64,000 nt of DNA from Lampris incognitus (GCF_029633865.1 NC_079230.1:28956009-29020008); one strand, 5' to 3'. Shown: positions 1 to 8,441, counted from the first letter of the stretch. A program made the numbers and translations. The notes: generated by a model from the sequence alone, not told the origin.

Positions 1-19
1 CAACATTTTGCGACAGCTT

Positions 20-181
20 TCACCGCGACGTAATTATCCCATCCAGGTGGCGGGAAATGTCGAGGTAAATCGTCTCGTTTCTCCTGGAGGACTCGAGCCC
101 CCGCTGAACCTCGTCGGTGGCGTAGTCAGCCAACAAAGCCTGCACCTCCTCGTCTGTCCGTTTCTCGGCTGATTTCTCCAT
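20..181 (-). pseudogene. Myb/SANT-like (MADF-type) domain start, 53 codons, present in every unit
   Basis: ATG at 181 and stop at 20 give 53 residues. They begin MEKSAEKRTDEEVQALLADY and continue with a charged helix containing ESSRRNETIYLDISRHL. The TDEEVQALL start, the RNE..Y turn and the IS..L helix fit the first two helices of Myb/SANT-like domains found in fish Harbinger-associated and domesticated DNA-binding proteins. The third helix is missing, so this is a broken gene or a lone first exon (a GTGAAA donor-like sequence overlaps the end). Other copies start at 2393, 4766, 7139, 9512, 11885, 14258, 16631, 19005, 21378, 23752, 26126, 28500, 30873, 33246, 35619, 37992, 40365, 42738, 45111, 47484, 49857, 52230, 54923, 57296, 59669 and 62042. 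Unit 13 has Lys for Thr at residue 37, matching the family's usual RNEK. Unit 22 changes Ser43 to Cys and unit 25 changes Tyr39 to Cys. Family assignment is from motif memory only. Confidence 0.4.
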
Positions 182-228
182 TTCGCTTGATCGAAATTAA
201 GTTTGCTACCACACAGCTTGGTTGCTGG

Positions 229-292
229 CTTATACAATTGCGCTTGTTGAACACCGAAGTAGAAGGCTGGTTGCTTCCGACGTTCAACCAAT
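229..292 (-). promoter_or_regulatory. CCAAT-like and TATA-like boxes upstream of the SANT-like ORF
   Basis: On the minus strand an ATTGG (inverted CCAAT, 292-288) lies about 55 bp before TATAAG (234-229), which is about 48 bp before the ATG at 181. The order and spacing suit a Pol II promoter for the SANT-like ORF, but each motif is short and could be chance. The rest of 182-498 shows nothing I recognise beyond repeated words of the type GTAGTTCC..TGGTGGA around 400-475, which might be ends of an old DNA transposon. Confidence 0.2.
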
Positions 293-498
293 CGGCGTCG
301 AGCCCCTCCCAGCAGGTTTTCAGGGCCGCTCAGAAGTACCGACCCCAGAGCAGGGACTAGAGACGCTCCCTTAAAAGTCCCAGTAAGAGTTCCGGTCAGG
401 GGTAGTTCCTCTAGTGGAAACACCAGCAAAGCTGCCGGCCCCCTAAAAGGTTCGGGTAGCTCCGCTGGTGGAAAATGGCCTTATGAGTTGTGTTGACA

Positions 499-666
499 GG
501 TTGCTTCACAAGGGGCGTCACTCCAGATACTGAAAGCAAAGGTTCACCTACTTTTGCCACTCACAGATGTGAAATATTGGATCATTTTGCTCAATAAATG
601 AATGAGCAAGTATCATATTTTTGTCTCATTTGTTTAATTGGGTTTTCTTCATCTACTTTTAGGACT
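499..666. mobile_element. Tc1/mariner-like transposon end fragment
   Basis: The stretch with CACTCACAGATGTG, TTGGATCATTTTGCTCAATA and TTTGTCTCATTTGTTTAATT closely matches, from memory, the end region of a widespread fish Tc1-like element. The preceding part (GATACTGAAAGCAAAGGTTC) fits the inward continuation of the same end. The outermost terminal repeat is absent: homology stops at about 666, where the SINE begins. No transposase remains. The AATAAA at 593-598 belongs to this element and is not evidence of a local gene. A copy precedes the SINE in every unit; in unit 23 it is interrupted by a LINE. Units 8, 10, 11 and 12 share a C-to-T change in it and one inserted T just upstream. Confidence 0.7.
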
Positions 667-668
667 CG

Positions 669-1043
669 TCGCCGGACCGAATCCCCGTGTTACGCCCGCC
701 TTGATTGGTGTCGCTAAAGCCACAATTGGCCGTGTGTGCGGGTGTGAAGCCGGATGTGAGTATGTGTCGAGGTGGCTGCAGTAGCGCCTCCTCTGATCGG
801 TCGGGGCGCCTGTTCGGGGGAGAGGGAGAACTGGAGGAATAGCGTGATCCTGCCACGCGCTACGTCGCCCTGGCGAAACGCCTCACTGTCAGGGGAACGA
901 AGCGGCTGGCGACTCCACATGCGTCGGAGGAGGCATGTGGTAGTCTGCAGCCCTCCCCGCAATGGCAGAGGGGATGGAGCAGAAACCGGGAGGGATCGGA
1001 AGAGTGGGGTAATTGGTCCCATATAATTGGGGAGACAAAGAGG
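669..1043 (+). mobile_element. 5'-truncated tRNA-derived fish SINE
   Basis: TCGCCGGACCGAATCCCCGT at the left edge is the B-box part of a tRNA-like head (GGTTCGAATCC type, here GGACCGAATCC); the A box is missing. The body (GCGCCTCCTCTGATCGGTCG, GGCGACTCCACATGCGTCGG, GGAGGCATGTGGTAGTCTGC) and the AATTGGGGAGA tail match a common teleost SINE as I remember it; I do not assign a database name. With no A box it should not be transcribed by Pol III by itself. Copies begin at 669, 3042, 5415, 7788, 10161, 12534, 14907, 17281, 19654, 22028, 24402, 26776, 29149, 31522, 33895, 36268, 38641, 41014, 43387, 45760, 48133, 50506, 53199, 55572, 57945, 60318 and 62691. All share the same truncation, so the SINE was in the founding unit. 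GTTACGCCCGCC in units 1-4 and 17 versus GTTACCCCCGCC elsewhere is a useful copy marker. Confidence 0.75.
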
Positions 1044-1136
1044 AACGAAACCCCGATGATGAATTAAGGGACGCAAGATCATTAACACGCCGAATGTCGT
1101 AAAGTTTGTGTTTTCCTGCCTTAACGGGAACCATAT

Positions 1137-1151
1137 TGTTTTTCTTTTGAC
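1137..1151 (-). terminator. snRNA 3' box of the U1 gene
   Basis: Minus strand GTCAAAAGAAAAACA starts 8 nt after the U1 3' end. It fits the vertebrate snRNA 3' box (GTTT-N-AAARNNAGA type), which directs Integrator-dependent 3' end formation. The same word stands at the same distance from U1 in the other units. Unit 3 has CGTTTAATC for CATTTAATC just beside it, and unit 13 changes the box start to GTTAAAAG. The 90 bp between the SINE and this box (1044-1136) contains nothing else I recognise. Confidence 0.75.
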
Positions 1152-1158
1152 ATTTAAT

Positions 1159-1322
1159 CAGGGGAGAGCGCGAACGCAGTCCCCCACTACCAGAAATTAT
1201 GCAGTCGAGATTCCCACGTTTGGGGAATTCGCACAGGTCAGCACAACCGGAGTGCAATGGTCAAGCCTCGCCGTGGGTGAACCACCTTCTTGATCATGGT
1301 GTCTTCCCTGCCAGGTAAGTAT
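1159..1322 (-). ncRNA. rnu1: U1 spliceosomal snRNA, unit 1
   Basis: A complete 164-nt U1 RNA, the core of the U1 snRNP that recognises 5' splice sites in the nucleus. The 5' end AUACUUACCUGGCAG pairs with 5' splice sites; loop II AUUGCACUCC is the U1A site; AAUUUCUGG is the Sm site; stem-loop IV with a UUCG loop closes the RNA. Compared with human U1 from memory, there are no gaps and about 15 differences (22, 33, 44, 45, 50, 61, 62, 77, 88, 89, 95, 105, 113, 130, 157). Pairs 50-89, 62-77 and 95-113 changed on both sides and keep pairing; 51-88 and 61-78 became G-U. Position 33 in the U1-70K loop is A rather than C/U. A PSE lies at -43 to -60 and a 3' box 8 nt downstream. This unit also has G18A in stem I, shared with units 3 and 5, which weakens the 18-46 pair. 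Confidence 0.95.
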
Positions 1323-1364
1323 GAACCCCAGCCATCGCACAGAGGATCTGATTCTGACACACAT

Positions 1365-1382
1365 CTATCTGTATGACGGTGC
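1365..1382 (-). promoter_or_regulatory. PSE (proximal sequence element) of the U1 gene
   Basis: Minus strand GCACCGTCATACAGATAG occupies -60 to -43 relative to the U1 start at 1322. CACCGTCAT fits the vertebrate PSE core CACCNTNAC/T, and the position is that expected for SNAPc binding at Pol II snRNA genes. There is no TATA box at -30, as expected for U1 rather than U6-type promoters. The element looks the same in every unit. Just downstream of it, CAGAATCAGATCC versus CAGAATCAGCTCC is a copy marker. Confidence 0.7.
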
Positions 1383-1430
1383 CACGGCATCAAGTAAAGC
1401 GACTGCTTTGTCCTCACAGAAATCAAGGTT

Positions 1431-1443
1431 TGTTTCTTTTAAC
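1431..1443 (-). terminator. snRNA 3' box of the U1-like paralogue
   Basis: Minus strand GTTAAAAGAAACA begins 8 nt after the 3' end of the U1-like sequence, exactly the spacing seen at the true U1 gene. It fits the 3' box consensus slightly better than the U1 one does. The flank between RNA end and box is also alignable to that of U1, so the second locus arose by duplication of a genomic segment and not from a retroposed RNA. Confidence 0.65.
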
Positions 1444-1450
1444 ATGTAAA

Positions 1451-1589
1451 CGGGGGAGAGCGCGAACGCAGTCCCCCACTACCGGAAATGATGCAGTCCA
1501 GAGTCTATAACATTTGGGGAATTGACCTTTCGCAAAGTCAGTTACCGTTGCTATGACCGTCAAGCCTTTCAGAACTATCCAGGAAGTAG
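1451..1589 (-). pseudogene. U1-like snRNA paralogue (variant or pseudogene), unit 1
   Basis: This 139-nt sequence aligns to U1 over its whole length, with deletions. The 3' half is well kept: AATTCCCCAAATG, GACTGCATCATTTCCGG with a weakened Sm-like site, and an intact stem-loop IV whose 3' strand CUCUCCCCC pairs well. The 5' half is badly altered: the end reads CUACUUCCUGGAUAG, one A short of the 5'-splice-site-pairing ACUUACCUGG; most of stem-loop I is gone; and the U1A loop AUUGCACUCC is lost. It nevertheless keeps a 3' box at the normal distance and a PSE-like element 46-62 nt upstream. Loss of splice-site pairing and protein-binding loops argues for a pseudogene; the retained signals and near-constant sequence in all units argue that it may be transcribed. 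Confidence 0.7.
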
Positions 1590-1634
1590 CCGGAAAACAC
1601 CAAAACATGAAGGAAGAAATCAGCGCATTGTGTG

Positions 1635-1651
1635 GTTAAAAGTAACAGTAG
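1635..1651 (-). promoter_or_regulatory. PSE-like element of the U1-like paralogue
   Basis: Minus strand CTACTGTTACTTTTAAC lies at -62 to -46 from the inferred start at 1589. It follows the PSE pattern (Y-N-A-C-N-N-T-N-A-C, then A/T-rich) with a few mismatches. Position is the stronger argument; the match alone would be weak. Confidence 0.4.
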
Positions 1652-2365
1652 TAATACATTAGCTATCAATAATAGCTAGTAGCAAGCTTAGCTTGGAGCA
1701 GACAGGTATTTTTGTTGATTTTGGATGGATTAAGCTGGCCATGGGGTCTGCTATACTGTGACATCTATTGACGACATTGCGCTTCTTGCGTTCTGGGTTT
1801 CGGGAAGGGAAAGAAAATGACACCCCCTCCAAACTTTTCACATATCTAGTATCCGATCTGCAGATCCCATAGGCACACCGTTTCAGCATTTTGTTGTGCG
1901 TTTGAAAGCTTGACGGACCGTTGCTAAGGTCGGATTGGACAAGCACCGTTCTGGGGAGGTACTTTGCGAAAGCTCAATTGAACTCGAGGCGTTCTAGAGG
2001 AGTGTAAAGTCTACCTCGACTGTACACAGTTACGGCTCCTGATCGGTCTAAAGTCTACGGTGAGTGAACGCTCTAGACTAATCGGAAGCCGAAAGAGCCG
2101 ATTGGAGCGTACCAGTCATAGGTCCCATATGAGACGAGCATCAAAGCTTATCAAGAGGGAGAAGAGTGGTTTTCAAAGTTTACGGCGATGTTTGTTCTTC
2201 GATGATTCGTTTGAAGGAAAGGTGTTAGCTATAGCTATTAGCGATTTTCCATAGGAACAACTACACGAACTCACAGGCTGGCGCGAATTACAAGTGGAAC
2301 TACCCCGTAGGCGCCCTGTCGAGAGTCGTGTTTCCATAGCGACGTAGGAACCGCCGGGATCATGA
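1652..2365. other. Unrecognised 0.7-kb part of the unit
   Basis: No gene, RNA or transposon that I know is visible here. Open frames on both strands are short (e.g. 64 codons at 2060-2254 plus, 95 codons at 1659-1946 minus), have no familiar motif, and several are broken in other units, for example the plus-strand frame in units 7, 9 and 10. The region holds the outer arm of the 19-nt inverted repeat, a repeated TAAAGTCTAC at 2005-2014 and 2049-2058, and the TAGCTA palindrome. Since it lies upstream of both U1-type genes, it may hold distal promoter elements. Confidence 0.6.
1660..1678. repeat. Short perfect inverted repeat, 7-bp arms
   Basis: TAGCTAT and ATAGCTA flank a 5-base loop (CAATA). 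A related 12-bp palindrome TAGCTATAGCTA lies at 2226-2237. No function can be assigned. Confidence 0.4.
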
Positions 2366-2377
2366 GTTGACGTCAAC
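2366..2377. promoter_or_regulatory. 12-bp palindrome containing a consensus CRE
   Basis: GTTGACGTCAAC is a perfect palindrome around TGACGTCA, the CREB/ATF consensus. It marks the unit boundary used here. Other copies read GTTGACGTCAGC (e.g. 9486-9497), which keeps the 8-bp core. It lies downstream of the SANT-like ORF and far upstream of the next U1 gene on the minus strand, so its target is unclear. Confidence 0.35.
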
Positions 2378-3531
2378 ATTTTGCGACAGCTTTCACCGCG
2401 ACGTAATTATCCCATCCAGGTGGCGGGAAATGTCGAGGTAAATCGTCTCGTTTCTCCTGGAGGACTCGAGCCCCCGCTGAACCTCGTCGGTGGCGTAGTC
2501 AGCCAACAAAGCCTGCACCTCCTCGTCTGTCCGTTTCTCGGCTGATTTCTCCATTTCGCTTGATCGAAATTAAGTTTGCTACCACACAGCTTGGTTGCTG
2601 GCTTATACAATTGCGCTTGTTGAACACCGAAGTAGAAGGCTGGTTGCTTCCGACGTTCAACCAATCGGCGTCGAGCCCCTCCCAGCAGGTTTTCAGGGCC
2701 GCTCAGAAGTACCGACCCCAGAGCAGGGACTAGAGACGCTCCCTTAAAAGTCCCAGTAAGAGTTCCGGTCAGGGGTAGTTCCTCTAGTGGAAACACCAGC
2801 AAAGCTGCCGGCCCCCTAAAAGGTTCGGGTAGCTCCGCTGGTGGAAAATGGCCTTATGAGTTGTGTTGACAGGTTGCTTCACAAGGGGCGTCACTCCAGA
2901 TACTGAAAGCAAAGGTTCACCTACTTTTGCCACTCACAGATGTGAAATATTGGATCATTTTGCTCAATAAATGAATGAGCAAGTATCATATTTTTGTCTC
3001 ATTTGTTTAATTGGGTTTTCTTCATCTACTTTTAGGACTCGTCGCCGGACCGAATCCCCGTGTTACGCCCGCCTTGATTGGTGTCGCTAAAGCCACAATT
3101 GGCCGTGTGTGCGGGTGTGAAGCCGGATGTGAGTATGTGTCGAGGTGGCTGCAGTAGCGCCTCCTCTGATCGGTCGGGGCGCCTGTTCGGGGGAGAGGGA
3201 GAACTGGAGGAATAGCGTGATCCTGCCACGCGCTACGTCGCCCTGGCGAAACGCCTCACTGTCAGGGGAACGAAGCGGCTGGCGACTCCACATGCGTCGG
3301 AGGAGGCATGTGGTAGTCTGCAGCCCTCCCCGCAATGGCAGAGGGGATGGAGCAGAAACCGGGAGGGATCGGAAGAGTGGGGTAATTGGTCCCATATAAT
3401 TGGGGAGACAAAGAGGAACGAAACCCCGATGATGAATTAAGGGACGCAAGATCATTAACACGCCGAATGTCGTAAAGTTTGTGTTTTCCTGCCTTAACGG
3501 GAACCATATTGTTTTTCTTTTGACATTTAAT

Positions 3532-3695
3532 CAGGGAAGAGCGCGAACGCAGTCCCCCACTACCAGAAATTATGCAGTCGAGATTCCCACGTTTGGGGAA
3601 TTCGCACAGATCAGCACAACCGGAGTGCAATGGTCAAGCCTCGCCGTGGGTGAACCACCTTCTTGATCATGGTGTCTCCCCTGCCAGGTAAGTAT
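3532..3695 (-). ncRNA. rnu1: U1 snRNA, unit 2
   Basis: Full length. Private changes from the array consensus: C86U in stem II and C159U in the 3' strand of stem-loop IV. Position 18 is the normal G, unlike units 1 and 3. Confidence 0.93.
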
Positions 3696-3823
3696 GAACC
3701 CCAGCCATCGCACAGAGGATCTGATTCTGACACACATCTATCTGTATGACGGTGCCACGGCATCAAGTAAAGCGACTGCTTTGTCCTCACAGAAATCAAG
3801 GTTTGTTTCTTTTAACATGTAAA

Positions 3824-3962
3824 CGGGGGAGAGCGCGAACGCAGTCCCCCACTACCGGAAATGATGCAGTCCAGAGTCTATAACATTTGGGGAATTGACC
3901 TTTCGCAAAGTCAGTTACCGTTGCTATGACCGTCAAGCCTTTCAGAACTATCCAGGAAGTAG
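3824..3962 (-). pseudogene. U1-like paralogue, unit 2
   Basis: Matches the unit-1 copy, with PSE-like element and 3' box in place. Confidence 0.7.
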
Positions 3963-5904
3963 CCGGAAAACACCAAAACATGAAGGAAGAAATCAGCGCA
4001 TTGTGTGGTTAAAAGTAACAGTAGTAATACATTAGCTATCAATAATAGCTAGTAGCAAGCTTAGCTTGGAGCAGACAGGTATTTTTGTTGATTTTGGATG
4101 GATTAAGCTGGCCATGGGGTCTGCTATACTGTGACATCTATTGACGACATTGCGCTTCTTGCGTTCTGGGTTTCGGGAAGGGAAAGAAAATGACACCCCC
4201 TCCAAACTTTTCACATATCTAGTATCCGATCTGCAGATCCCATAGGCACACCGTTTCAGCATTTTGTTGTGTGTTTGAAAGCTTGACGGACCGTTGCTAA
4301 GGTCGGATTGGACAAGCACCGTTCTGGGGAGGTACTTTGCGAAAGCTCAATTGAACTCGAGGCGTTCTAGAGGAGTGTAAAGTCTACCTCGACTGTACAC
4401 AGTTACGGCTCCTGATCGGTCTAAAGTCTACGGTGAGTGAACGCTCTAGACTAATCGGAAGCCGAAAGAGCCGATTGGAGCGTACCAGTCATAGGTCCCA
4501 TATGAGACGAGCATCAAAGCTTATCAAGAGGGAGAAGAGTGGTTTTCAAAGTTTACGGCGATGTTTGTTCTTCGATGATTCGTTTGAAGGAAAGGTGTTA
4601 GCTATAGCTATTAGCGATTTTCCATAGGAACAACTACACGAACTCACAGGCTGGCGCGAATTACAAGTGGAACTACCCCGTAGGCGCCCTGTCGAGAGTC
4701 GTGTTTCCATAGCGACGTAGGAACCGCCGGGATCATGAGTTGACGTCAACATTTTGCGACAGCTTTCACCGCGACGTAATTATCCCATCCAGGTGGCGGG
4801 AAATGTCGAGGTAAATCGTCTCGTTTCTCCTGGAGGACTCGAGCCCCCGCTGAACCTCGTCGGTGGCGTAGTCAGCCAACAAAGCCTGCACCTCCTCGTC
4901 TGTCCGTTTCTCGGCTGATTTCTCCATTTCGCTTGATCGAAATTAAGTTTGCTACCACACAGCTTGGTTGCTGGCTTATACAATTGCGCTTGTTGAACAC
5001 CGAAGTAGAAGGCTGGTTGCTTCCGACGTTCAACCAATCGGCGTCGAGCCCCTCCCAGCAGGTTTTCAGGGCCGCTCAGAAGTACCGACCCCAGAGCAGG
5101 GACTAGAGACGCTCCCTTAAAAGTCCCAGTAAGAGTTCCGGTCAGGGGTAGTTCCTCTAGTGGAAACACCAGCAAAGCTGCCGGCCCCCTAAAAGGTTCG
5201 GGTAGCTCCGCTGGTGGAAAATGGCCTTATGAGTTGTGTTGACAGGTTGCTTCACAAGGGGCGTCACTCCAGATACTGAAAGCAAAGGTTCACCTACTTT
5301 TGCCACTCACAGATGTGAAATATTGGATCATTTTGCTCAATAAATGAATGAGCAAGTATCATATTTTTGTCTCATTTGTTTAATTGGGTTTTCTTCATCT
5401 ACTTTTAGGACTCGTCGCCGGACCGAATCCCCGTGTTACGCCCGCCTTGATTGGTGTCGCTAAAGCCACAATTGGCCGTGTGTGCGGGTGTGAAGCCGGA
5501 TGTGAGTATGTGTCGAGGTGGCTGCAGTAGCGCCTCCTCTGATCGGTCGGGGCGCCTGTTCGGGGGAGAGGGAGAACTGGAGGAATAGCGTGATCCTGCC
5601 ACGCGCTACGTCGCCCTGGCGAAACGCCTCACTGTCAGGGGAACGAAGCGGCTGGCGACTCCACATGCGTCGGAGGAGGCATGTGGTAGTCTGCAGCCCT
5701 CCCCGCAATGGCAGAGGGGATGGAGCAGAAACCGGGAGGGATCGGAAGAGTGGGGTAATTGGTCCCATATAATTGGGGAGACAAAGAGGAACGAAACCCC
5801 GATGATGAATTAAGGGACGCAAGATCATTAACACGCCGAATGTCGTAAAGTTTGTGTTTTCCTGCCTTAACGGGAACCATATTGTTTTTCTTTTGACGTT
5901 TAAT

Positions 5905-6068
5905 CAGGGGAGAGCGCGAACGCAGTCCCCCACTACCAGAAATTATGCAGTCGAGATTCCCACGTTTGGGGAATTCGCACAGGTCAGCACAACCGGAGTG
6001 CAATGGTCAAGCCTCGCCGTGGGTGAACCACCTTCTTGATCATGGTGTCTTCCCTGCCAGGTAAGTAT
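5905..6068 (-). ncRNA. rnu1: U1 snRNA, unit 3
   Basis: Full length; carries G18A as in units 1 and 5. A private A-to-G change lies in the 3' flank between RNA end and 3' box. Confidence 0.94.
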
Positions 6069-6196
6069 GAACCCCAGCCATCGCACAGAGGATCTGATTC
6101 TGACACACATCTATCTGTATGACGGTGCCACGGCATCAAGTAAAGCGACTGCTTTGTCCTCACAGAAATCAAGGTTTGTTTCTTTTAACATGTAAA

Positions 6197-6335
6197 CGGG
6201 GGAGAGCGCGAACGCAGTCCCCCACTACCGGAAATGATGCAGTCCAGAGTCTATAACATTTGGGGAATTGACCTTTCGCAAAGTCAGTTACCGTTGCTAT
6301 GACCGTCAAGCCTTTCAGAACTATCCAGGAAGTAG
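6197..6335 (-). pseudogene. U1-like paralogue, unit 3
   Basis: Same sequence as unit 1. Confidence 0.7.
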
Positions 6336-8277
6336 CCGGAAAACACCAAAACATGAAGGAAGAAATCAGCGCATTGTGTGGTTAAAAGTAACAGTAGTAA
6401 TACATTAGCTATCAATAATAGCTAGTAGCAAGCTTAGCTTGGAGCAGACAGGTATTTTTGTTGATTTTGGATGGATTAAGCTGGCCATGGGGTCTGCTAT
6501 ACTGTGACATCTATTGACGACATTGCGCTTCTTGCGTTCTGGGTTTCGGGAAGGGAAAGAAAATGACACCCCCTCCAAACTTTTCACATATCTAGTATCC
6601 GATCTGCAGATCCCATAGGCACACCGTTTCAGCATTTTGTTGTGCGTTTGAAAGCTTGACGGACCGTTGCTAAGGTCGGATTGGACAAGCACCGTTCTGG
6701 GGAGGTACTTTGCGAAAGCTCAATTGAACTCGAGGCGTTCTAGAGGAGTGTAAAGTCTACCTCGACTGTACACAGTTACGGCTCCTGATCGGTCTAAAGT
6801 CTACGGTGAGTGAACGCTCTAGACTAATCGGAAGCCGAAAGAGCCGATTGGAGCGTACCAGTCATAGGTCCCATATGAGACGAGCATCAAAGCTTATCAA
6901 GAGGGAGAAGAGTGGTTTTCAAAGTTTACGGCGATGTTTGTTCTTCGATGATTCGTTTGAAGGAAAGGTGTTAGCTATAGCTATTAGCGATTTTCCATAG
7001 GAACAACTACACGAACTCACAGGCTGGCGCGAATTACAAGTGGAACTACCCCGTAGGCGCCCTGTCGAGAGTCGTGTTTCCATAGCGACGTAGGAACCGC
7101 CGGGATCATGAGTTGACGTCAACATTTTGCGACAGCTTTCACCGCGACGTAATTATCCCATCCAGGTGGCGGGAAATGTCGAGGTAAATCGTCTCGTTTC
7201 TCCTGGAGGACTCGAGCCCCCGCTGAACCTCGTCGGTGGCGTAGTCAGCCAACAAAGCCTGCACCTCCTCGTCTGTCCGTTTCTCGGCTGATTTCTCCAT
7301 TTCGCTTGATCGAAATTAAGTTTGCTACCACACAGCTTGGTTGCTGGCTTATACAATTGCGCTTGTTGAACACCGAAGTAGAAGGCTGGTTGCTTCCGAC
7401 GTTCAACCAATCGGCGTCGAGCCCCTCCCAGCAGGTTTTCAGGGCCGCTCAGAAGTACCGACCCCAGAGCAGGGACTAGAGACGCTCCCTTAAAAGTCCC
7501 AGTAAGAGTTCCGGTCAGGGGTAGTTCCTCTAGTGGAAACACCAGCAAAGCTGCCGGCCCCCTAAAAGGTTCGGGTAGCTCCGCTGGTGGAAAATGGCCT
7601 TATGAGTTGTGTTGACAGGTTGCTTCACAAGGGGCGTCACTCCAGATACTGAAAGCAAAGGTTCACCTACTTTTGCCACTCACAGATGTGAAATATTGGA
7701 TCATTTTGCTCAATAAATGAATGAGCAAGTATCATATTTTTGTCTCATTTGTTTAATTGGGTTTTCTTCATCTACTTTTAGGACTCGTCGCCGGACCGAA
7801 TCCCCGTGTTACGCCCGCCTTGATTGGTGTCGCTAAAGCCACAATTGGCCGTGTGTGCGGGTGTGAAGCCGGATGTGAGTATGTGTCGAGGTGGCTGCAG
7901 TAGCGCCTCCTCTGATCGGTCGGGGCGCCTGTTCGGGGGAGAGGGAGAACTGGAGGAATAGCGTGATCCTGCCACGCGCTACGTCGCCCTGGCGAAACGC
8001 CTCACTGTCAGGGGAACGAAGCGGCTGGCGACTCCACATGCGTCGGAGGAGGCATGTGGTAGTCTGCAGCCCTCCCCGCAATGGCAGAGGGGATGGAGCA
8101 GAAACCGGGAGGGATCGGAAGAGTGGGGTAATTGGTCCCATATAATTGGGGAGACAAAGAGGAACGAAACCCCGATGATGAATTAAGGGACGCAAGATCA
8201 TTAACACGCCGAATGTCGTAAAGTTTGTGTTTTCCTGCCTTAACGGGAACCATATTGTTTTTCTTTTGACATTTAAT

Positions 8278-8441
8278 CAGGGGAGAGCGCGAACGCAGTC
8301 CCCCACTACCAGAAATTATGCAGTCGAGATTCCCACGTTTGGGGAATTCGCACAGGTCAGCACAACCGGAGTGCAATGGTCAAGCCTCGCCGTGGGTGAA
8401 CCACCTTCTTGATCATGGTGTCTCCCCTGCCAGGTAAGTAT
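8278..8441 (-). ncRNA. rnu1: U1 snRNA, unit 4
   Basis: Identical to the array consensus as far as I can read; the first consensus copy in the window. Confidence 0.95.

Larger units (their letters stand above)
1520..1979. repeat. 19-nt inverted repeat pair (1520-1538 and 1961-1979)
   Basis: ACTTTGCGAAAGGTCAATT on the minus strand at 1538-1520 recurs as ACTTTGCGAAAGCTCAATT on the plus strand at 1961-1979: 18 of 19 match, with 422 bp between the arms. The core CTTTGCGAAAG is itself nearly palindromic. The inner copy lies within the U1-like paralogue and at about -198 to -216 of the true U1 gene, where the distal (enhancer) element of snRNA genes is normally found; TTTGCG is octamer-like (ATTTGCAT). 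Both copies recur in every unit. Confidence 0.55.

Noticed and set aside
34-429. 131-codon minus-strand open frame kept in almost all units
   Set aside because: It overlaps the SANT-like ORF in another frame, has low-complexity composition and no known motif. Its persistence is explained by the near identity of the units, and it is interrupted in unit 25.
590-600. AATAAA as a poly(A) signal of a host gene
   Set aside because: It is part of the Tc1-like end fragment, and no gene ends here.
669-740. Possible tRNA gene from the CCGAATCCCCG word
   Set aside because: Only the B-box half of a tRNA-like head is present, with no A box or cloverleaf; it is the truncated head of a SINE.
714-1257. Open frames of 122-124 codons on the minus strand and 84 codons on the plus strand
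   Set aside because: They run through the SINE and into the U1 RNA; the long frames come from the GC-rich SINE body, not from protein-coding selection.
1441-1450. ACATGTAAAC as an octamer-type distal element
   Set aside because: It is at only about -120 from U1, matches ATGCAAAT poorly, and is better explained as flank of the paralogue's 3' box.
1238-1608. Frames of 61-62 codons on the minus strand
   Set aside because: They read through the U1 promoter and 5' half and through the U1-like paralogue, both recognised as RNA-gene parts.
1660-2237. A 0.58-kb MITE bounded by TAGCTAT-type inverted motifs
   Set aside because: The two ends share only short TAGCTA words, with no matching terminal repeat or target duplication.
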